The notes: generated from the sequence alone by a model not told the origin. A stretch of DNA of 64,000 bases from Microglena sp. YARC (GCA_022414725.1 CM039462.1:129416363-129480362), one strand, 5' to 3'; shown: positions 32,958 through 46,546, counted from the first letter of the stretch. Numbers and translations are program-made.

Positions 32958-33696
32958 TCAGGTGGGTTACTGGGTTGAATTCGCAACCTGGTCTATGTCT
33001 TTCTGCATGATCAAAGCTCGCCACAAATGAAGCTCATGAGCGATAGGCAGATTGGTGAGAGAAGGTGTGTGTGTGCATGTTGGTTGGTGGTTGGGTCGTG
33101 ATGTGTGAGGCTGGGGGGGGTAAGTTGTAGTGCAAGGGGTTTAATCATCTGGACTTATGGAGTGTGTATGTATTTGGGGGTAACCTAGACCAGACCTAGA
33201 CCTAGACTTAAGCTCGGCCAATAGCCACTCGTTCAGCATACCTGCACTGATCAGTATAAATCATTTATTTGGTTCCTAAAGTTCAATTAGAAGTCAGAAT
33301 TTCGAGAAGCTAAATTGAAAATAGCTACAAACGGAGACTGGCCAGATGGCTCCGGAACCAGAATAGCTTTGAAAAGGAGGGGCTTCAAAAAGGAAAAAAC
33401 TACTTCTCGCCGTCTTCGGTTTTCGCTCGACTTTCCAGCTTCGGGTTGCACATCAGATACGGCAATGTAGAGGGATCGTTTTACTCTCAAATTGGGAAAT
33501 CGGGTTCTGATACTTCCTTATCGAATTCAGCAAGGCGTATTCACAAGGCAGGAAAGGCATATAACGGTTTTCTAACCTGTTGCTCGGAGTTGTGAGGAGA
33601 TGAGAAGAAGAAGAAAGCTCGAAAAGAAAAAAAAACGCAATTTCGTATTGAGAGCCCCTCAGCCCCGGCGATGAAGCAGGTATAAATAACGTCAGC
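32958..33696. other. No gene seen
   Basis: Duplicate of 8701-9440; no feature recognised. Confidence 0.4.
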
Positions 33697-33944
33697 GCCA
33701 GGGTTTGTTCAGGACGATGCGTCCTGCGTCCTGCGTCGCTAGCGCAACGTCAAAAGGTCGGTTGCGGCTTTGAGACGCAACGAGGGAAGAGTCCGTTGCG
33801 TCGCAGACGCAGCCTCAGTGGGTTGGCTGCGTCGCAGGACGTAGGCTATGGGTCGGTTATAGGTCGGTTGCGTCTCATGGACTGGCTCAGAAATTGGTTG
33901 CGTCGCGGGACGTAGAGCTGGGGGTCCTTCTGAACAACCCTGGC
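33697..33944. mobile_element. MITE (copy 2)
   Basis: Duplicate of 9441-9686. The left end has one extra T (CCAGGGTTTGTTCAG). Confidence 0.6.
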
Positions 33945-34023
33945 CAGTGCTAACTTAAAGTCCACACTGTGTTCATCTTGAAAAAATTCCGGGTTCGCGT
34001 AGGTGGCACTCTGGACAAAACGT

Positions 34024-34095
34024 AGGCAGTACGGAGCTTCGAGCTCCGGTTGCTGGTGTCGGAAACCAGTGTGATGACCACTACACTATACCGCC
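34024..34095 (-). tRNA. tRNA-Arg(CCG)-like gene
   Basis: Positional equivalent of the tRNA-like gene at 9766-9837, with the same complete 72-nt cloverleaf. The anticodon loop is TTCCGAC instead of TTCTGAC, giving anticodon CCG. N26 is A instead of T, and the T loop is CTCGAAG. All stems still pair. The flanks are also unusually diverged between the copies here. It may be a tRNA pseudogene. Confidence 0.5.
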
Positions 34096-34547
34096 TAATC
34101 ACGGACTTCCGGATGTCCTGCTCCGAAAACATGCGTAATATAATCCCAAACCTACGTTTCTACAGCAAAAAATTGGCTTACTTGTGGACTCTTGCTAGAT
34201 GGGCAATGGACTTGTGGACTATCTCCCGCTGTCTAGTTTTGCTCATAGTGGTATTGTCCCTTCTTAGTGGCGTTTTTACTTGGGGGACTGCGGCAGGTGG
34301 CATGGTCTTGTATTTGCTTGAGGACAGGGGGTACATGTTATAGTCTGACTTTATTATGTCATCGCATGCCCTTGGGTGGTATTTAGTTCTTTTAGTTTGG
34401 CCTTCCTCTCTTGTGGTTGGTGGGCTTGGTGTTATGGATTGCTTACTTTTGCATCCCTCCCCTTTCCGCTCTCCTTTACGCCTCTAGTTTGTTTCCTTTT
34501 TGGGACTTGACCTAGTTTGTTTTCAGGTTTGTGGGGGTGCCTTCAAA
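34096..34547. other. No gene seen
   Basis: Duplicate of 9838-10290. Confidence 0.4.
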
Positions 34548-34665
34548 ACCCTCGTGCTTCCGTGTTATAAAATTGGATGGTCGGCAGGCTGTGCTGCTGT
34601 CCAGTCTCGGCAGTGATTTGCTGAGTTTATGTAGCGAACCCTCTCTCCTCTCTCTCTCTCATCTC
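34548..34665 (+). repeat. Dispersed repeat E (copy 2)
   Basis: Duplicate of 10291-10408. Confidence 0.5.
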
Positions 34666-35252
34666 TAGAGGAGGCAAAGTACGCACAAGTCTGAGTCCCA
34701 TCATGGGCATGTGTCGTCTGCCGACAGGCGCCAGTGCCAGGTATGGCCTGCGCGCCGCAATGGGGCACTGTGCTATACAGATCTCATCTCTATATGTATC
34801 GCACTACACTACTGTATACGGTGACTTCAGCTAGCTCCGGCCTATGCTATGGTGTCCTTAACTTCACGTCCTGTGGGTAACTGTATTACACGGATGTAAC
34901 AATTTCAATTTCAATTTCGCACTGCTGTTAGTTTTATCTATCTTCATCTACTGTTAACAGATGCACCTGCAGTGACGTATATAGAAAACTACAGTAAATA
35001 GGCTGCCATGTAAGAGCTCTTTGCCTCTCTCTTTGTTTGACTGTTGGAAACTCTGTGTGTTTTTGTCTTGTTTCGCTTTCTTGTGGTTCTCTCTAGCTAG
35101 GACATGGACACTCTTCGCTTTTCTACACTATACTTATATTTCGCTTCCTTCGCTCCATGCTTGTTCTGCATGCTTTTGTAGTTCGCTATGTTTTTTCTTC
35201 GAAGCCCTTTTATGAGCCTTGTCATTTCGCATTTCGGAGTTTACCTTCTAAA
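34666..35252. other. No gene seen
   Basis: Duplicate of 10409-10994. Confidence 0.4.
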
Positions 35253-35373
35253 CCAGGTTCTGAGATGTATGTTGCCTGAACCCTCGCTTTTATAAAACTG
35301 CCCAGCTGCCCCGGCGCTGTTCGGTCTGGGCATTGATTTTTGCTGAGTATGTAACAATATCCTGTCTCTCTGG
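35253..35373 (+). repeat. Dispersed repeat E, second plus-strand copy (copy 2)
   Basis: Duplicate of 10995-11115. Confidence 0.5.
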
Positions 35374-35384
35374 ATACACTGATA

Positions 35385-35480
35385 CAGTTCAGGGTACTTC
35401 CATTCACCAAATTGGCCAGCGCTTTAGCGCAGTTTTGTTTTGCGCTTTAGCGCGCATAACAAAACTGCGCTTTGCAGTGC
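35385..35480 (+). repeat. Dispersed palindromic repeat F (copy 2)
   Basis: Duplicate of 11127-11222. Confidence 0.5.
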
Positions 35481-36110
35481 AACAAAGCGCAGAAATGCTT
35501 GCTGCGCCCACAGGGGGTTGCAAAAAACTGCGTGAAACGGGCAGTGGGGCTCAAAAAGGCAGCGTTTGGAAGTGCCAGGGGTGCAATTCCCAACTCACAT
35601 GCACCGTTCAAGTTGCCAACTGATGTTGCCAGAATCTTGGTCCTACGATTATGCTGTTTTTTTTTGCTACATAAATGCATGCGCCTGCAATTTCCCTTTT
35701 CCTGCTCCTCTTTTTATGGGTGAGATGCATTGGTGCGCTCCAGGATTTCTTACGTCATAGAACCCCCTTTCTCCATATTACAGCTGTGCTTAGTTTGTTG
35801 ATGTTTTTTTAAGTTGAGGTCGTGTTTGTAGCCTCTGATGTACGGGCAGGGCTTTGTACTGGCTGCAGAAACTATGAGGTGCTTATATAGGCAACAGGTC
35901 TGCCCTGTGTGGTGGATTCCCTCGCCCCTGCTATGTGCTTGCTTGTGGAGTCTTGCTAGTTTGTTTTTCTTTCTTCTGGAAATCTCCCTTTACTCCATGG
36001 GGTACCTACCCACATACTAAAGCGCACCAGTAGGAATTCGATCAGACAAAGCTGTGGGCCGCACAATATGTGGTGCCCTCTGCGCTCTGCAAAACACATA
36101 TCTTTAAACT
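35481..36110. other. No gene seen
   Basis: Duplicate of 11223-11864. Confidence 0.4.
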
Positions 36111-36642
36111 ATTGTTTGAGGCAAACTTACCACACATTCTGTGTAACGTCATAAGCATACAACTTCCATGTACCTTCGTCACTTTCACCTTTTAAAGCAC
36201 TGTTTTAGGAAAAATTACCGCACAATTTGTGTGTGCCATAATAAGCATACAACTTCCCTGTACCGTCTTCACTGTCATATATTTAAAGCATTATTTAGGC
36301 AAAAATTTACCACAAATTTTCCGAACCATCGTGGGCACCAAACTTCCATGTTCCTGTCACTGGCATAACACTCTAAACTACAAAAATATACACAGACAAA
36401 TCATCTCTAAACACATCGTAAAGCATGCAATTCCCAGGTACATGGTCGCTGGCATCTATTTAAAGCATTGTTTGAGGCAAATTTACCACACAATTCTTGA
36501 ACCATCGAGGGCACCAAACTTTCCCCTGTTTCTTTTGTCACTGGCATAACACCCTAAACTACAAAATATACACAAACAAGACATAAACACATCCTTAGCA
36601 TACAATTCCCAGGTATCTTTGTCCCTGGCATCTATTCAAATT
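36111..36642 (-). repeat. Tandem copies of the SDR stop-codon end (copy 2)
   Basis: Equivalent of 11865-12377, directly downstream of the SDR terminal exon; small indels distinguish the copies. Confidence 0.8.
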
Positions 36643-36841
36643 TTACCACACAATTTCTGTGCCATCATAAGCAAAAAACTTCCCTGTATCTGCTTCACTG
36701 GCATTCCACACTACATTCAACATTTGGTCGCAGCTGTACTCTACAGGGAACAGCTTTTCCGGTTTTACATTTTTCTGGAAAGGCACACTTAGATCTGTGT
36801 TGGTGGTGCCTGGGTGCATGCTCATTGACATGCAGCCGTAC
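36643..36841 (-). CDS. SDR terminal exon (exon 3)
   Basis: Last exon of the SDR whose exons 1 and 2 lie at 47948-48668 and 45424-45559. Acceptor CCAATCAG on the minus strand. The first base G completes an AGG codon with the last two bases of exon 2, giving EMKR-YGCMSMSMHPGT. The remainder (TTNTDLSVPFQKNVKPEK and on to KFFAYDGTEIVW-TAA) is the canonical C-terminal region of C-factor-like SDRs. With exons 1 and 2 the total is 1056 nt, an exact multiple of three. The intron to exon 2 is 8.6 kb and consists mostly of satellite derived from exon 2 itself. Confidence 0.8.
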
Positions 36842-36847
36842 CTGATT

Positions 36848-36940
36848 GGAGAGAGAGAGAGAGATTGTGTGTGTAAGAGAGAGTGAGTATGTGTTAGAGA
36901 GTGTGTGGGTATGGTGTGTGTGTGTGTGTGAGAGAGAGAC

Positions 36941-36975
<35 letters not shown>

Positions 36976-37229
36976 TTGTGTGTAAGAGAGAGTGTGTGTA
37001 GAGAGTGTGTGTGTAAAGAGAGTGTGTGTGTAAAGAGAGTGTGTGTGTAGAGAGTGTGTTGTGTTAGAGAGAGAAGAGAGAGAGTGTGTGTGTAAGAGAG
37101 TGTGTGTGTGTTAGAGTGTGTGTGTGTAAGAGAGAGTGGTGTGTGTGTGTTAGAGTGTGTGTGTGTAAGTGAGGGTGTGTGTGTGTTAGAGTGTGTGTGT
37201 GTGTAAGAGAGAGTGGTGTGTGTGTTAGA

Positions 37230-37260
<31 letters not shown>

Positions 37261-37600
37261 TGTGTGTGTTAGAGTGTGTGTGTGTAAGAGAGTGTGTGTG
37301 TGTTAGAGTGTGTGTGTGTAAGAGAGAGTGTGTGTGTGTGCTCGAGTGTGTGTGTGTAAGAGAGAGTGTGGGTGTGTTCGAGTGTGTGTGTGTAAGAGAG
37401 AGTGTGTGTGTGTTAGAGTGTGTGTGTGTAAGAGAGAGTGTGTGTGTTAGAGTGTGTGTGTGTAAGAGAGAGTGCGTGTGTGTTAGAGTGTGTGTGTGTA
37501 AGAGAGAGTGTGTGTGTGTTAGAGTGTGTGTGTGTAAGAGAGAGTGTGTGTGTGTTCGAGTATGCGTGTGTGTGTGTGTAAGAGAGAGTGTGGGTGTGTT

Positions 37601-37646
<46 letters not shown>

Positions 37647-37650
37647 AGAT
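36848..37650. repeat. GA and GTGTGTAAGAGAG microsatellite
   Basis: Equivalent of 12583-13423, with internal differences. It is the pyrimidine-rich tract before the SDR exon 3 acceptor on the minus strand. Confidence 0.9.
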
Positions 37651-37686
37651 CTTCTGATATGGAATGAGTTTTTGTGTTACGGAGGG

Positions 37687-37687
37687 A

Positions 37688-37716
<29 letters not shown>
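37687..37716. repeat. Poly-C tract
   Basis: About 30 C residues, equivalent to 13462-13490. Confidence 0.9.
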
Positions 37717-37719
<3 letters not shown>

Positions 37720-37860
37720 CACGCCCACCCCCTTCACTAGATCTTTAGTTAATTGGCTTACTGTACTTTCTCGCTAATAGGGTTGACTAGATGACTTATT
37801 CCTAATGATATTTTTTGGTGTTTTTGATTACTGTGTGGCTGGACCACAATTAAATTGTGT

Positions 37861-37903
<43 letters not shown>
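37861..37903. repeat. GA microsatellite
   Basis: Short version of 13631-13738. Confidence 0.9.
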
Positions 37904-37908
<5 letters not shown>

Positions 37909-37924
37909 TTTTCTGGAAAGGCAC

Positions 37925-40900
37925 ACAAAAGCAACAGTGCAACTGACCTCTTCATCTCAATGCTAGTGGTCTTTGTTAAGCGCATTCCTCGACATCCGCT
38001 ATGACAACCAGCCCCCCAGGCCCGTTATCACAGCAATTCAGTGCGACATATATCACTTTACCAGCACCGCAGCATCTCAACTCACCTCTTCCTCTCAATG
38101 CTAGTGGTCTTCGAATAAAACTGCAACTACACACCCTAACACTGCAACTGACCTCTTCATCTCAATGCTAGTGGTCTTCGACTAAAACTGCAACTACACA
38201 TCCTATAACCCCACACCCTAAAACAGCACGCCCTACAACTACAACCGACCTCTTCATCTCAATGCTAGTGGTCATCAACTAAAACTGCAACTACACACCC
38301 TACAACTGCGCACCCTACAACTGCACACCCTATAACTGCACACCCTAAAACTGCAACTGACCTCTTCATCTCAATGCTAGTGGTCGTCAACTAAAACTTC
38401 GACTGCACACCCTAAAACTGCGACTGACCTCTTCATCTCAATGCTAGTGGTCTTTGTGAACTGGTAAGCGCACTCTTCGAAATCTGGTATGAGATCCAGC
38501 CCCCCGGGCCCACCCTAACAGCCATACAGTGCCAAATAGCAACATATATCAGCGACGCAGCACCTCACCTAGCACACCCTAAGACAGCTCACCCTAAAAC
38601 TGCACACCCTAAAACACTACAGCACCTCACCTAGCACACCCTAAAACAGCACACCCTAAAGCACTACAGCACCTCACCTAGCACACCCTAAAACAGCACA
38701 CCCTAAAGCACTACAGCACCTCACCTAGCTCACCAAAAAACTTCACACCCTAAAAGTGCACTCCCTAAAACTGCGACTGACCTCTTCATCTCAATGCTAG
38801 TGGTCTTCGACGAAAACTGCGACTGCTCACCCTACAGCATAATAAACTGCACACCCTAAAACTGCAACTGACCTCTTCATCTAAATGCTAGTGGTCATCG
38901 ACTAAAACTGCAACTACACACCCTAAAACTGCTTACCCTACAACTGCACACCCTTAATCTGCAACTGACCTCTTCATCTAAATGCTAGTGGTCATCGACT
39001 AAAACTGCACACCCTACAACTGCACACCCTAAAAACTTCACACCCTACAACTGCACACCCTTAATCTGCAACTGACCTCTTCATCTCAATGCTAGTGTTT
39101 TTCGACTAAAACTGCGACTGCGCACCCTAAAAATTCACACCTTTCAACTGCACACCCTAAAACTGCAACTGACCTCTTCATCTCAATGCTAGTGGTCATC
39201 GACTAAAACTGCAACTACACACCCTAAAACTGCTTACCCTACAACTGCACACCCTTAATCTGAAACCGAACTCTTCATCTCAATGCTAGTGGTCATCGAC
39301 TAAAACTGCAACTACACACCCTAAAACTGCATACCCTACAACTGCACACCCTTAATCTGCAACCGACCTCTTCATCTCGATGCTAGTGGTCTTCGACTAA
39401 AACTGCACACCCTATAACTGCACACCCTAAAAATTTCACACCCTACAACTGCACACCCTTAATCTGCAACCGACCTCTTTATCTCAATGCTAGTGGTCTT
39501 CGACTAAAACTGCACACCCTATAACTGCACACCCTACAACTGCACACCCTAAAACTGCAACTGACCTCTTCATCAAAATGCTAGTGGTCTTCATCTAAAA
39601 CTGCGACTACACACCCTATAACTGCGACTGACCTCTTCATCTCAATGCTAGTGGTCTTTGTGAACTGGTAAGCGCACTCTTCGAAATCTGGTATGAGATC
39701 CAGCCCCCCGGGCCCACCCTAACAGCCATACAGTGCCAAATAGCAACATATATCAGCGACGCAGCACCTCACTTAGCACACCCTAAGACAGCTCACCCTA
39801 AAACTGCACACCCTAAAACACTACAGCACCTCACCTAGCACACCCTAAAACAGCACACCCTAAAGCACTACAGCACCTCACCTAGCACACCCTAAAACAG
39901 CACACCCTAAAGCACTACAGCACCTCACCTAGCTCACCAAAAAACTTCACACCCTAAAAGTGCACTCCCTAAAACTGCGACTGACCTCTTCATCTCAATG
40001 CTAGTGGTCTTCGACAAAAACTGCGACTGCTCACCCTACAGCATAATAAACTGCACACCCTAAAACTGCAACTGACCTCTTCATCTAAATGCTAGTGGTC
40101 ATCGACTAAAACTGCAACTACACACCCTAAAACTGCTTACCCTACAACTGCACACCCTTAATCTGCAACTGACCTCTTCATCTAAATGCTAGTGGTCTTC
40201 GACTAAAACTGCACACCCTACAACTGCACACCCTAAAAACTTCACACCCTACAACTGCACACCCTTAATCTGCAACTGACCTCTTCATCTCAATGCTAGT
40301 GTTTTTCGACTAAAACTGCGACTGCGCACCCTAAAAAATCACACCTTTCAACTGCACACCCTAAAACTGCAACTGACCTCTTCATCAAAATGCTAGTGGT
40401 CTTCGACGAAAACTGCGACTGCTCACCCTACAACTGCGCATACTAAACTGCACACCCTAAAACTGCAACTGACCTCTTCATCTCAATGCTAGTGGTCATC
40501 GACTAAAACTGCAACTACACACACTAAAACTGCTTACCCTACAACTGCACACCCTTAATCTGAAACCGAACTCTTCATCTCAATGCTAGTGGTCATCGAC
40601 TAAAACTGCAACTACACACCCTAAAACCGCTTACCCTACAACTGCACACCCTTAATCTGCAACCGACCTCTTCATCTCAATGCTAGTGGTCTTCGACTAA
40701 AACTGCGCACCCTATAACTGCACACCCTAAAAATTTCACACCCTACAACTGCACACCCTTAATCTGCAACCGACCTCTTTATCTTATTGCTAGTGGTCTT
40801 CGACTAAAACTGCACACCCTATAACTGCACACCCTATAACTGCACACCCTACAACTGCACACCCTAAAACTGCAACTGACCTCTTCATCAAAATGCTAGT

Positions 40901-43900
40901 GGTCTTCATCTAAAACTGCGACTACACACCCTATAACTGCATACACTAAAACTGCACACCATAAACTGCACACCCAAAACTGCAACTGACCTCTTCATCT
41001 CAATGCTAGTGGTCTTTGTTTGTAAACTGGTTAAGCTCAGTCTTCCATAGGGTATGGCAACCTGCCCCCCAGGCCCCTTCTCGCAGCAATACAGTACGAC
41101 ATAGCAACATATCTCACTATTTCAGCACCTCTTCATCTCAACTGACCTCTTTATCTCACCACACCTCTACCCCTCACCTCAGCTCTGCCTCTCACCTCAC
41201 CTCTACTTCTACATCTCGACGCACCTCTTCGTCTCAACACCTCATTCACACCCATTCACGCCCCTTATCACAGCAATACAGTGCGATATAGCAACATATA
41301 CATCCCTAAATCAGCACCGCAACACATGAACTAACCTCAACCTCTCACTTCACCTCTACATCTCAACTGACCTCTTCGCCTCATTCACACCCTTTCTCGC
41401 CCCTTATCACAGCAATACAGTACGACATAGCAACATATATATCCCTATATCAGCACCGCAACACATCAACTAACCTCAACCTCTCACTTCACCTCTACAT
41501 CTCAACTGACCTCTACGTCTCATTCACACCCTTTCTCGCCCCTTATCACAGCAATACAGTGCAACATAGCAACATATATATATAACACTATAACAGCACC
41601 GCAGCACCTGAACTCTACCTCTCACCTGACCTCCACCTCACCTCCACCTCACCTTTACAGCTCGTTCACACCCATTCACTCCCATTCTCACAGCGATGCA
41701 GTGCAATATAGCGACATATATCACTATATCAGCACCGCAGCACCTGAACTCACCCCTCCTCTCAATGCTAGTGGAGTAGTGGTCTTAGACAAAAAATGCG
41801 ACTTCACACCCTGTGACTGCAACTACACACCCTACAACTTCACACCTTACAACTTCACACCCTACAACTTCACACCCTACAACCTCACACCCTAAAACTT
41901 CACACCCTACAACTGCACACCCTGTAACTGCAACTGCACACCCTAAAACTGTAACTGACCTCTTCATCTCAATGCTAGTGGTCTTGGTGAACTGGTTAAG
42001 AGCAGTCTTGGACATCCGTTAGGAGAACTAGCCCCCCAGGCCCCTTCTCACTGCAATACAGTGCGACATAGCGACATATATCACGATACAAGCACCGCAG
42101 TGTCTCAACTCACCTCTTCATCTCAATGCAAGTGGTCTTCGACTAAAACTGCATCTACACACCCTAAAACTGCATACCCTACAACTGCACACCCTTAATC
42201 TGCAACCAATTTCTTCATCTCAATGCTAGTGGTCTTCGACTAAAACTGCACACCCTATAACTGCACACCCTAAAAATTTCACACCCTACAACTGCACACC
42301 CTTAATCTGCAACCGACCTCTTTATCTCAATGCTAGTGGTCTTCGACTAAAACTGCACACCCTATAACTGCACACCCTACAACTGCACACCCTAAAACTG
42401 CAACTGACCTCTTCATCAAAATGCTAGTGGTCTTCAACTAAAACTGCGACTACACACCCTATAACTGCATACACTAAAACTGCACACCATAAAACTGCAC
42501 ACCCTAAAACTGCAACTGACCTCTTCATCAAAATGCTAGTGGTCTTCAACTAAAACTGCGACTACACACCCTATAACTGCATACACTAAAACTGCACACC
42601 ATAAAACTGCACACCCAAAAACTGCAACTGACCTCTTCATCTCAATGCTAGTGGTCTTTGTTTGTAAACTGGTTAAGCTCAGTCTTCCATAGGGTATGGC
42701 AACCTGCCCCCCAGGCCCCTTCTCGCAGCAATACAGTGCGACATAGCAACATATCTCACTATTTCAGCACCTCTTCATCTCAACTGACCTCTTCATCTCA
42801 CCACACCTCTACCCCTCACCTCAGCTCTGCCTCTCACCTCACCTCTACTTCTACATCTCGACGCACCTCTTCGTCTCAACACCTCATTCATACCCATTCA
42901 CGCCCCTTATCACAGCAATACAGTTCGATATAGCAACATATACATCCCTAAATCAGCACCGCAACACATAAACTAACCTCAACCTCTCAATTCACCTCTA
43001 CATCTCAACTGACCTCTTCGCCTCATTCACACCCTTTCTCGCCCTTATCACAGCAATACAGTACGACATAGCAACATGTATATCCCTATATCAGCACCGC
43101 AACACATCAACTAACCTCAACCTCTCACTTCACCTCTACATCTCAACTGACCTCTACGTCTCATTCACACCTTTCTCGCCCCTTATCACAGCAATACAGT
43201 GCAACATAGCAACATATATATATCACTATAAACAGCACGCAGCACCTGAACTCTACCTCTCACCTCACCTCCACCTAACCTCTCACCTCACCTCCACCTC
43301 ACCTCCACCTCACCTTTACAGCTCGTTCACACCCATTCACTCCCATTCTCACAGCGATGCAGTGCAACATAGCGACATATATATCACTATATCAGCACCG
43401 CAGCACCTGAACTCACCCCTCCTCTCAATGCTAGTGGAGTAGTGGTCTTAGACAAAAAATGCGACTTCACACCCTGTGACTGCAACTGCACACCCTACAA
43501 CTTCACACCCTACAACTTCACACCCTACAACTTCACACCCTACAACCTCACACCCTAAAACTTCACACCCTACAACTGCACACCCTGTAACTGCAACTGC
43601 ACACCCTAAAACTGTAACTGACCTCTTCATCTCAATGCTAGTGGTCTTGGTGAACTGGTTAAGAGCAGTCTTGGACATCCGTTAGAAGAACTAGCCCCCC
43701 AGGCCCCTTCTCACTGCAATACAGTGCGACATAGCGACATATATCACAATACAAGCACCGCAGTGTCTCAACTCACCTCTTCATCTCAATGCAAGTGGTC
43801 TTCGACTAAAACTGCATCTACACACCCTAAAACTGCATACCCTACAACTGCACACCCTTAATCTGCAACCGACCTCTTCATCTCAATGCTAGTGGTCTTC

Positions 43901-45423
43901 GACTAAAACTGCACACCCTATAACTGCACACCCTAAAAATTTCACACCCTACAACTGCACACCCTTAATCTGCAACCGACCTCTTTAGCTCAATGCTAGT
44001 GGTCTTCGACTAAAACTGCACACCCTATAACTGCACACCCTACAACTGCACACCCTAAAACTGCAACTGACCTCTTCATCAAAATGCTAGTGGTCTTCAA
44101 CTAAAACTGCGACTACACACCTATAACTGCATACACTAAAACTGCACACCATAAAACTGCACACCCAAAAACTGCAACTGACCTCTTCATCTCAATGCTA
44201 GTGGTCTTTGTTTGTAAACTGGTTAAGCTCAGTCTTCCATAGGGTATGGCAACCTGCCCCCCAGGCCCCTTCTCGCAGCAATACAGTGCGACATAGCGAC
44301 ATATCTCACTATTTCAGCACCTCTTCATCTCAACTGACCTCTTCATCTCACCACACCTCTACCCCTTACCTCAGCTCTGCCTCTCACCTCACCTCTACTT
44401 CTACATCTCGACGCACCTCTTCGTCTCAACACCTCATTCATACCCATTCACGCCCCTTATCACAGCAATACAGTTCGATATAGCAACATATACATCCCTA
44501 AATCAGCACCGCAACACATAAACTAACCTCAACCTCTCAATTCACCTCTACATCTCAACTGACCTCTTCGCCTCATTCACACCCTTTCTCGCCCCTTATC
44601 ACAGCAATACAGTACGACATAGCAACATATATATCCCTATATCAGCACCGCAACACATCAACTAACCTCAACCTCTCACTTCACCTCTACATCTCAACTG
44701 ACCTCTACGTCTCATTCACACCCTTTCTCGCCCCTTATCACAGCAATACAGTGCAACATAGCAACATATATATATCACTATAACAGCACCGCAGCACCTG
44801 AACTCTACCTCTCACCTCACCTCCACCTAACCTCTCACCTCACCTCCACCTCACCTCCACCTCACCTTTACAGCTCGTTCACACCCATTCACTCCCATTC
44901 TCACAGCGATGCAGTGCAACATAGCGACATATATCACTATATCAGCACCGCAGCACCTGAACTCACCCCTCCTCTCAATGCTAGTGGAGTAGTGGTCTTA
45001 GACAAAAAATGCGACTTCACACCCTGTGACTGCAACTGCACACCCTACAACTTCACACCCTACAACTGCACACCCTACAACTTCACACCCTACAACCTCA
45101 CACCCTAAAACTTCACACCCTACAACTGCACACCCTGTAACTGCAACTGCACACCCTAAAACTGTAACTGACCTCTTCATCTCAATGCTAGTGGTCTTGG
45201 TGAACTGGTTAAGAGCAGTCTTGGACATCCATTAGGAAAACTAGCCCCCCAGGCCCCTTCTCACTGCAATACAGTGCGACATAGCGACATATATCACGAT
45301 ACAAGCACCGCAGTGTCTCAACTCACCTCTTCATCTCAATGCAAGTGGTCTTCGACTAAAACTGCATCTACACACTCTTAAACTGCATACCCTACAACTG
45401 CACACCCTTAATCTGCAACTGAC
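37925..45423 (-). repeat. Satellite block 3 inside the SDR exon 2-exon 3 intron
   Basis: This 7.5-kb array begins at the real donor of SDR exon 2 (45423/45422) and extends outward along the intron. Minus-strand units carry KTTSIEMKRS and a 5' splice site. The unit at about 45330 has the stronger donor AAGAG/GTGAGTTG. Short-spaced units with a 1.2-kb period (landmarks 38456 and 39658) fill the left part. Long units with landmarks at 41016, 42658 and 44208 fill the right part. In place it is the extended intron; elsewhere it is duplicated. Confidence 0.88.
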
Positions 45424-45559
45424 CTCTTCATCTCAATGCTAGTGGTCTTGGTGAACTGGTTAAGAGCAGTCTTAGACATCCGGTAGGAAAACCAGCCCCC
45501 CAAGCCATTATCACCGATGGAGCCGACTCGAGCTGACAGGTTGACTATTTTGGAGACCC
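45424..45559 (-). CDS. SDR exon 2 (catalytic YxxxK exon)
   Basis: A 136-nt exon with acceptor CTTACAG on the minus strand and donor AAGAG/GTCAGT. It encodes VSKIVNLSARVGSIGDNG, LGGWFSYRMSKTALNQF and TKTTSIEMKR. It supplies the catalytic Ser region (NLSARVGS) and the Tyr-x3-Lys pair (YRMSK) of classical SDRs. Its two leading bases complete the phase-1 Gly codon from exon 1, and its two trailing bases join exon 3. Its 3' edge is the source of the satellite (37925-45423 and the other blocks); its 5' edge is the source of the copies at 45787-46599. Confidence 0.85.
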
Positions 45560-46257
45560 CTGTAAGTGTGTGTTTTAGTATATGGGGTTGCGTGTGGGGT
45601 TTTTTGTGTGTGCGGGGGTGTGTGTGTGCGGGGGTTGGGTTTTTCTGAGTATTCATGAGAGGTGTGTGTGTGTTTGTGGGTGTGTGGGGGGGTGGGGGGG
45701 TGGGGGGGGTGGGGGGGTGGGGGGGGGGGGGGTCCAATGTGTTGTGAGAGACTACTCAAGCTGACAGGTTGACTATCTTGCAGAATCCTGTATGTGTGGG
45801 TTTTTGTATGTGGGGTTGTGTGTGGGGTTTGATGTGTGTGCGGGGGGTGGGTTTTTCTGAGTGCTCATGAGAGGTGTGGGTGGGTGGGTGGGTGGGTGGG
45901 TGGGGTGGGGGGTCGATGTGTTGTGAGAGCCTACACTAGCTGACAGGTTGACTATCTAAGAGAACCCTGTTTGTGTGGGTTTTTGTGCGCTTGGGTTTTG
46001 TGTGGGTGGGTTTGTGTGGGTGGGTTTGTGTGGGGTGGGTGGGTGGGTTGGGGGGAGTGAGATCAGGGAGGCTATGTATGTGTGGGTTTTTGTGTGTGGG
46101 GGGTTGTGTGTGTGTTGGTTTGTGTGGGTGGGGATGGGTTGGGGGGAAGGGAGGAGATCAGGGAGAGTTTTTGTATGTGGGTTTGTGTGTGGGGTTTTTG
46201 TGTGTGCGGGGGGTTGTGTGTGCAGGGGCGTGGTTTTTTTCTGAGTGTTCATGAGAG

Positions 46258-46291
<34 letters not shown>

Positions 46292-46509
46292 TGGTGGTGG
46301 TGGTGGGGGTCGACGTGTTGTGAGAGCCTACTCGAGCTGACAGGTTGACTATCTTGGAGAATCCTGTATGTGTGGGTTTTTTGTGCGCTTGGGTTTTGTG
46401 TGTGGGTTTTTTTTTGTGTGCGCAGGGGGGTGTGTGTGGCGGGGGTTGGGTTTTTCTGAGTGTTCAAGAGAGAGGTGTGTGTGTGTGTGTTCGTGTCCAT
46501 GTGTGAGTG

Positions 46510-46546
<37 letters not shown>

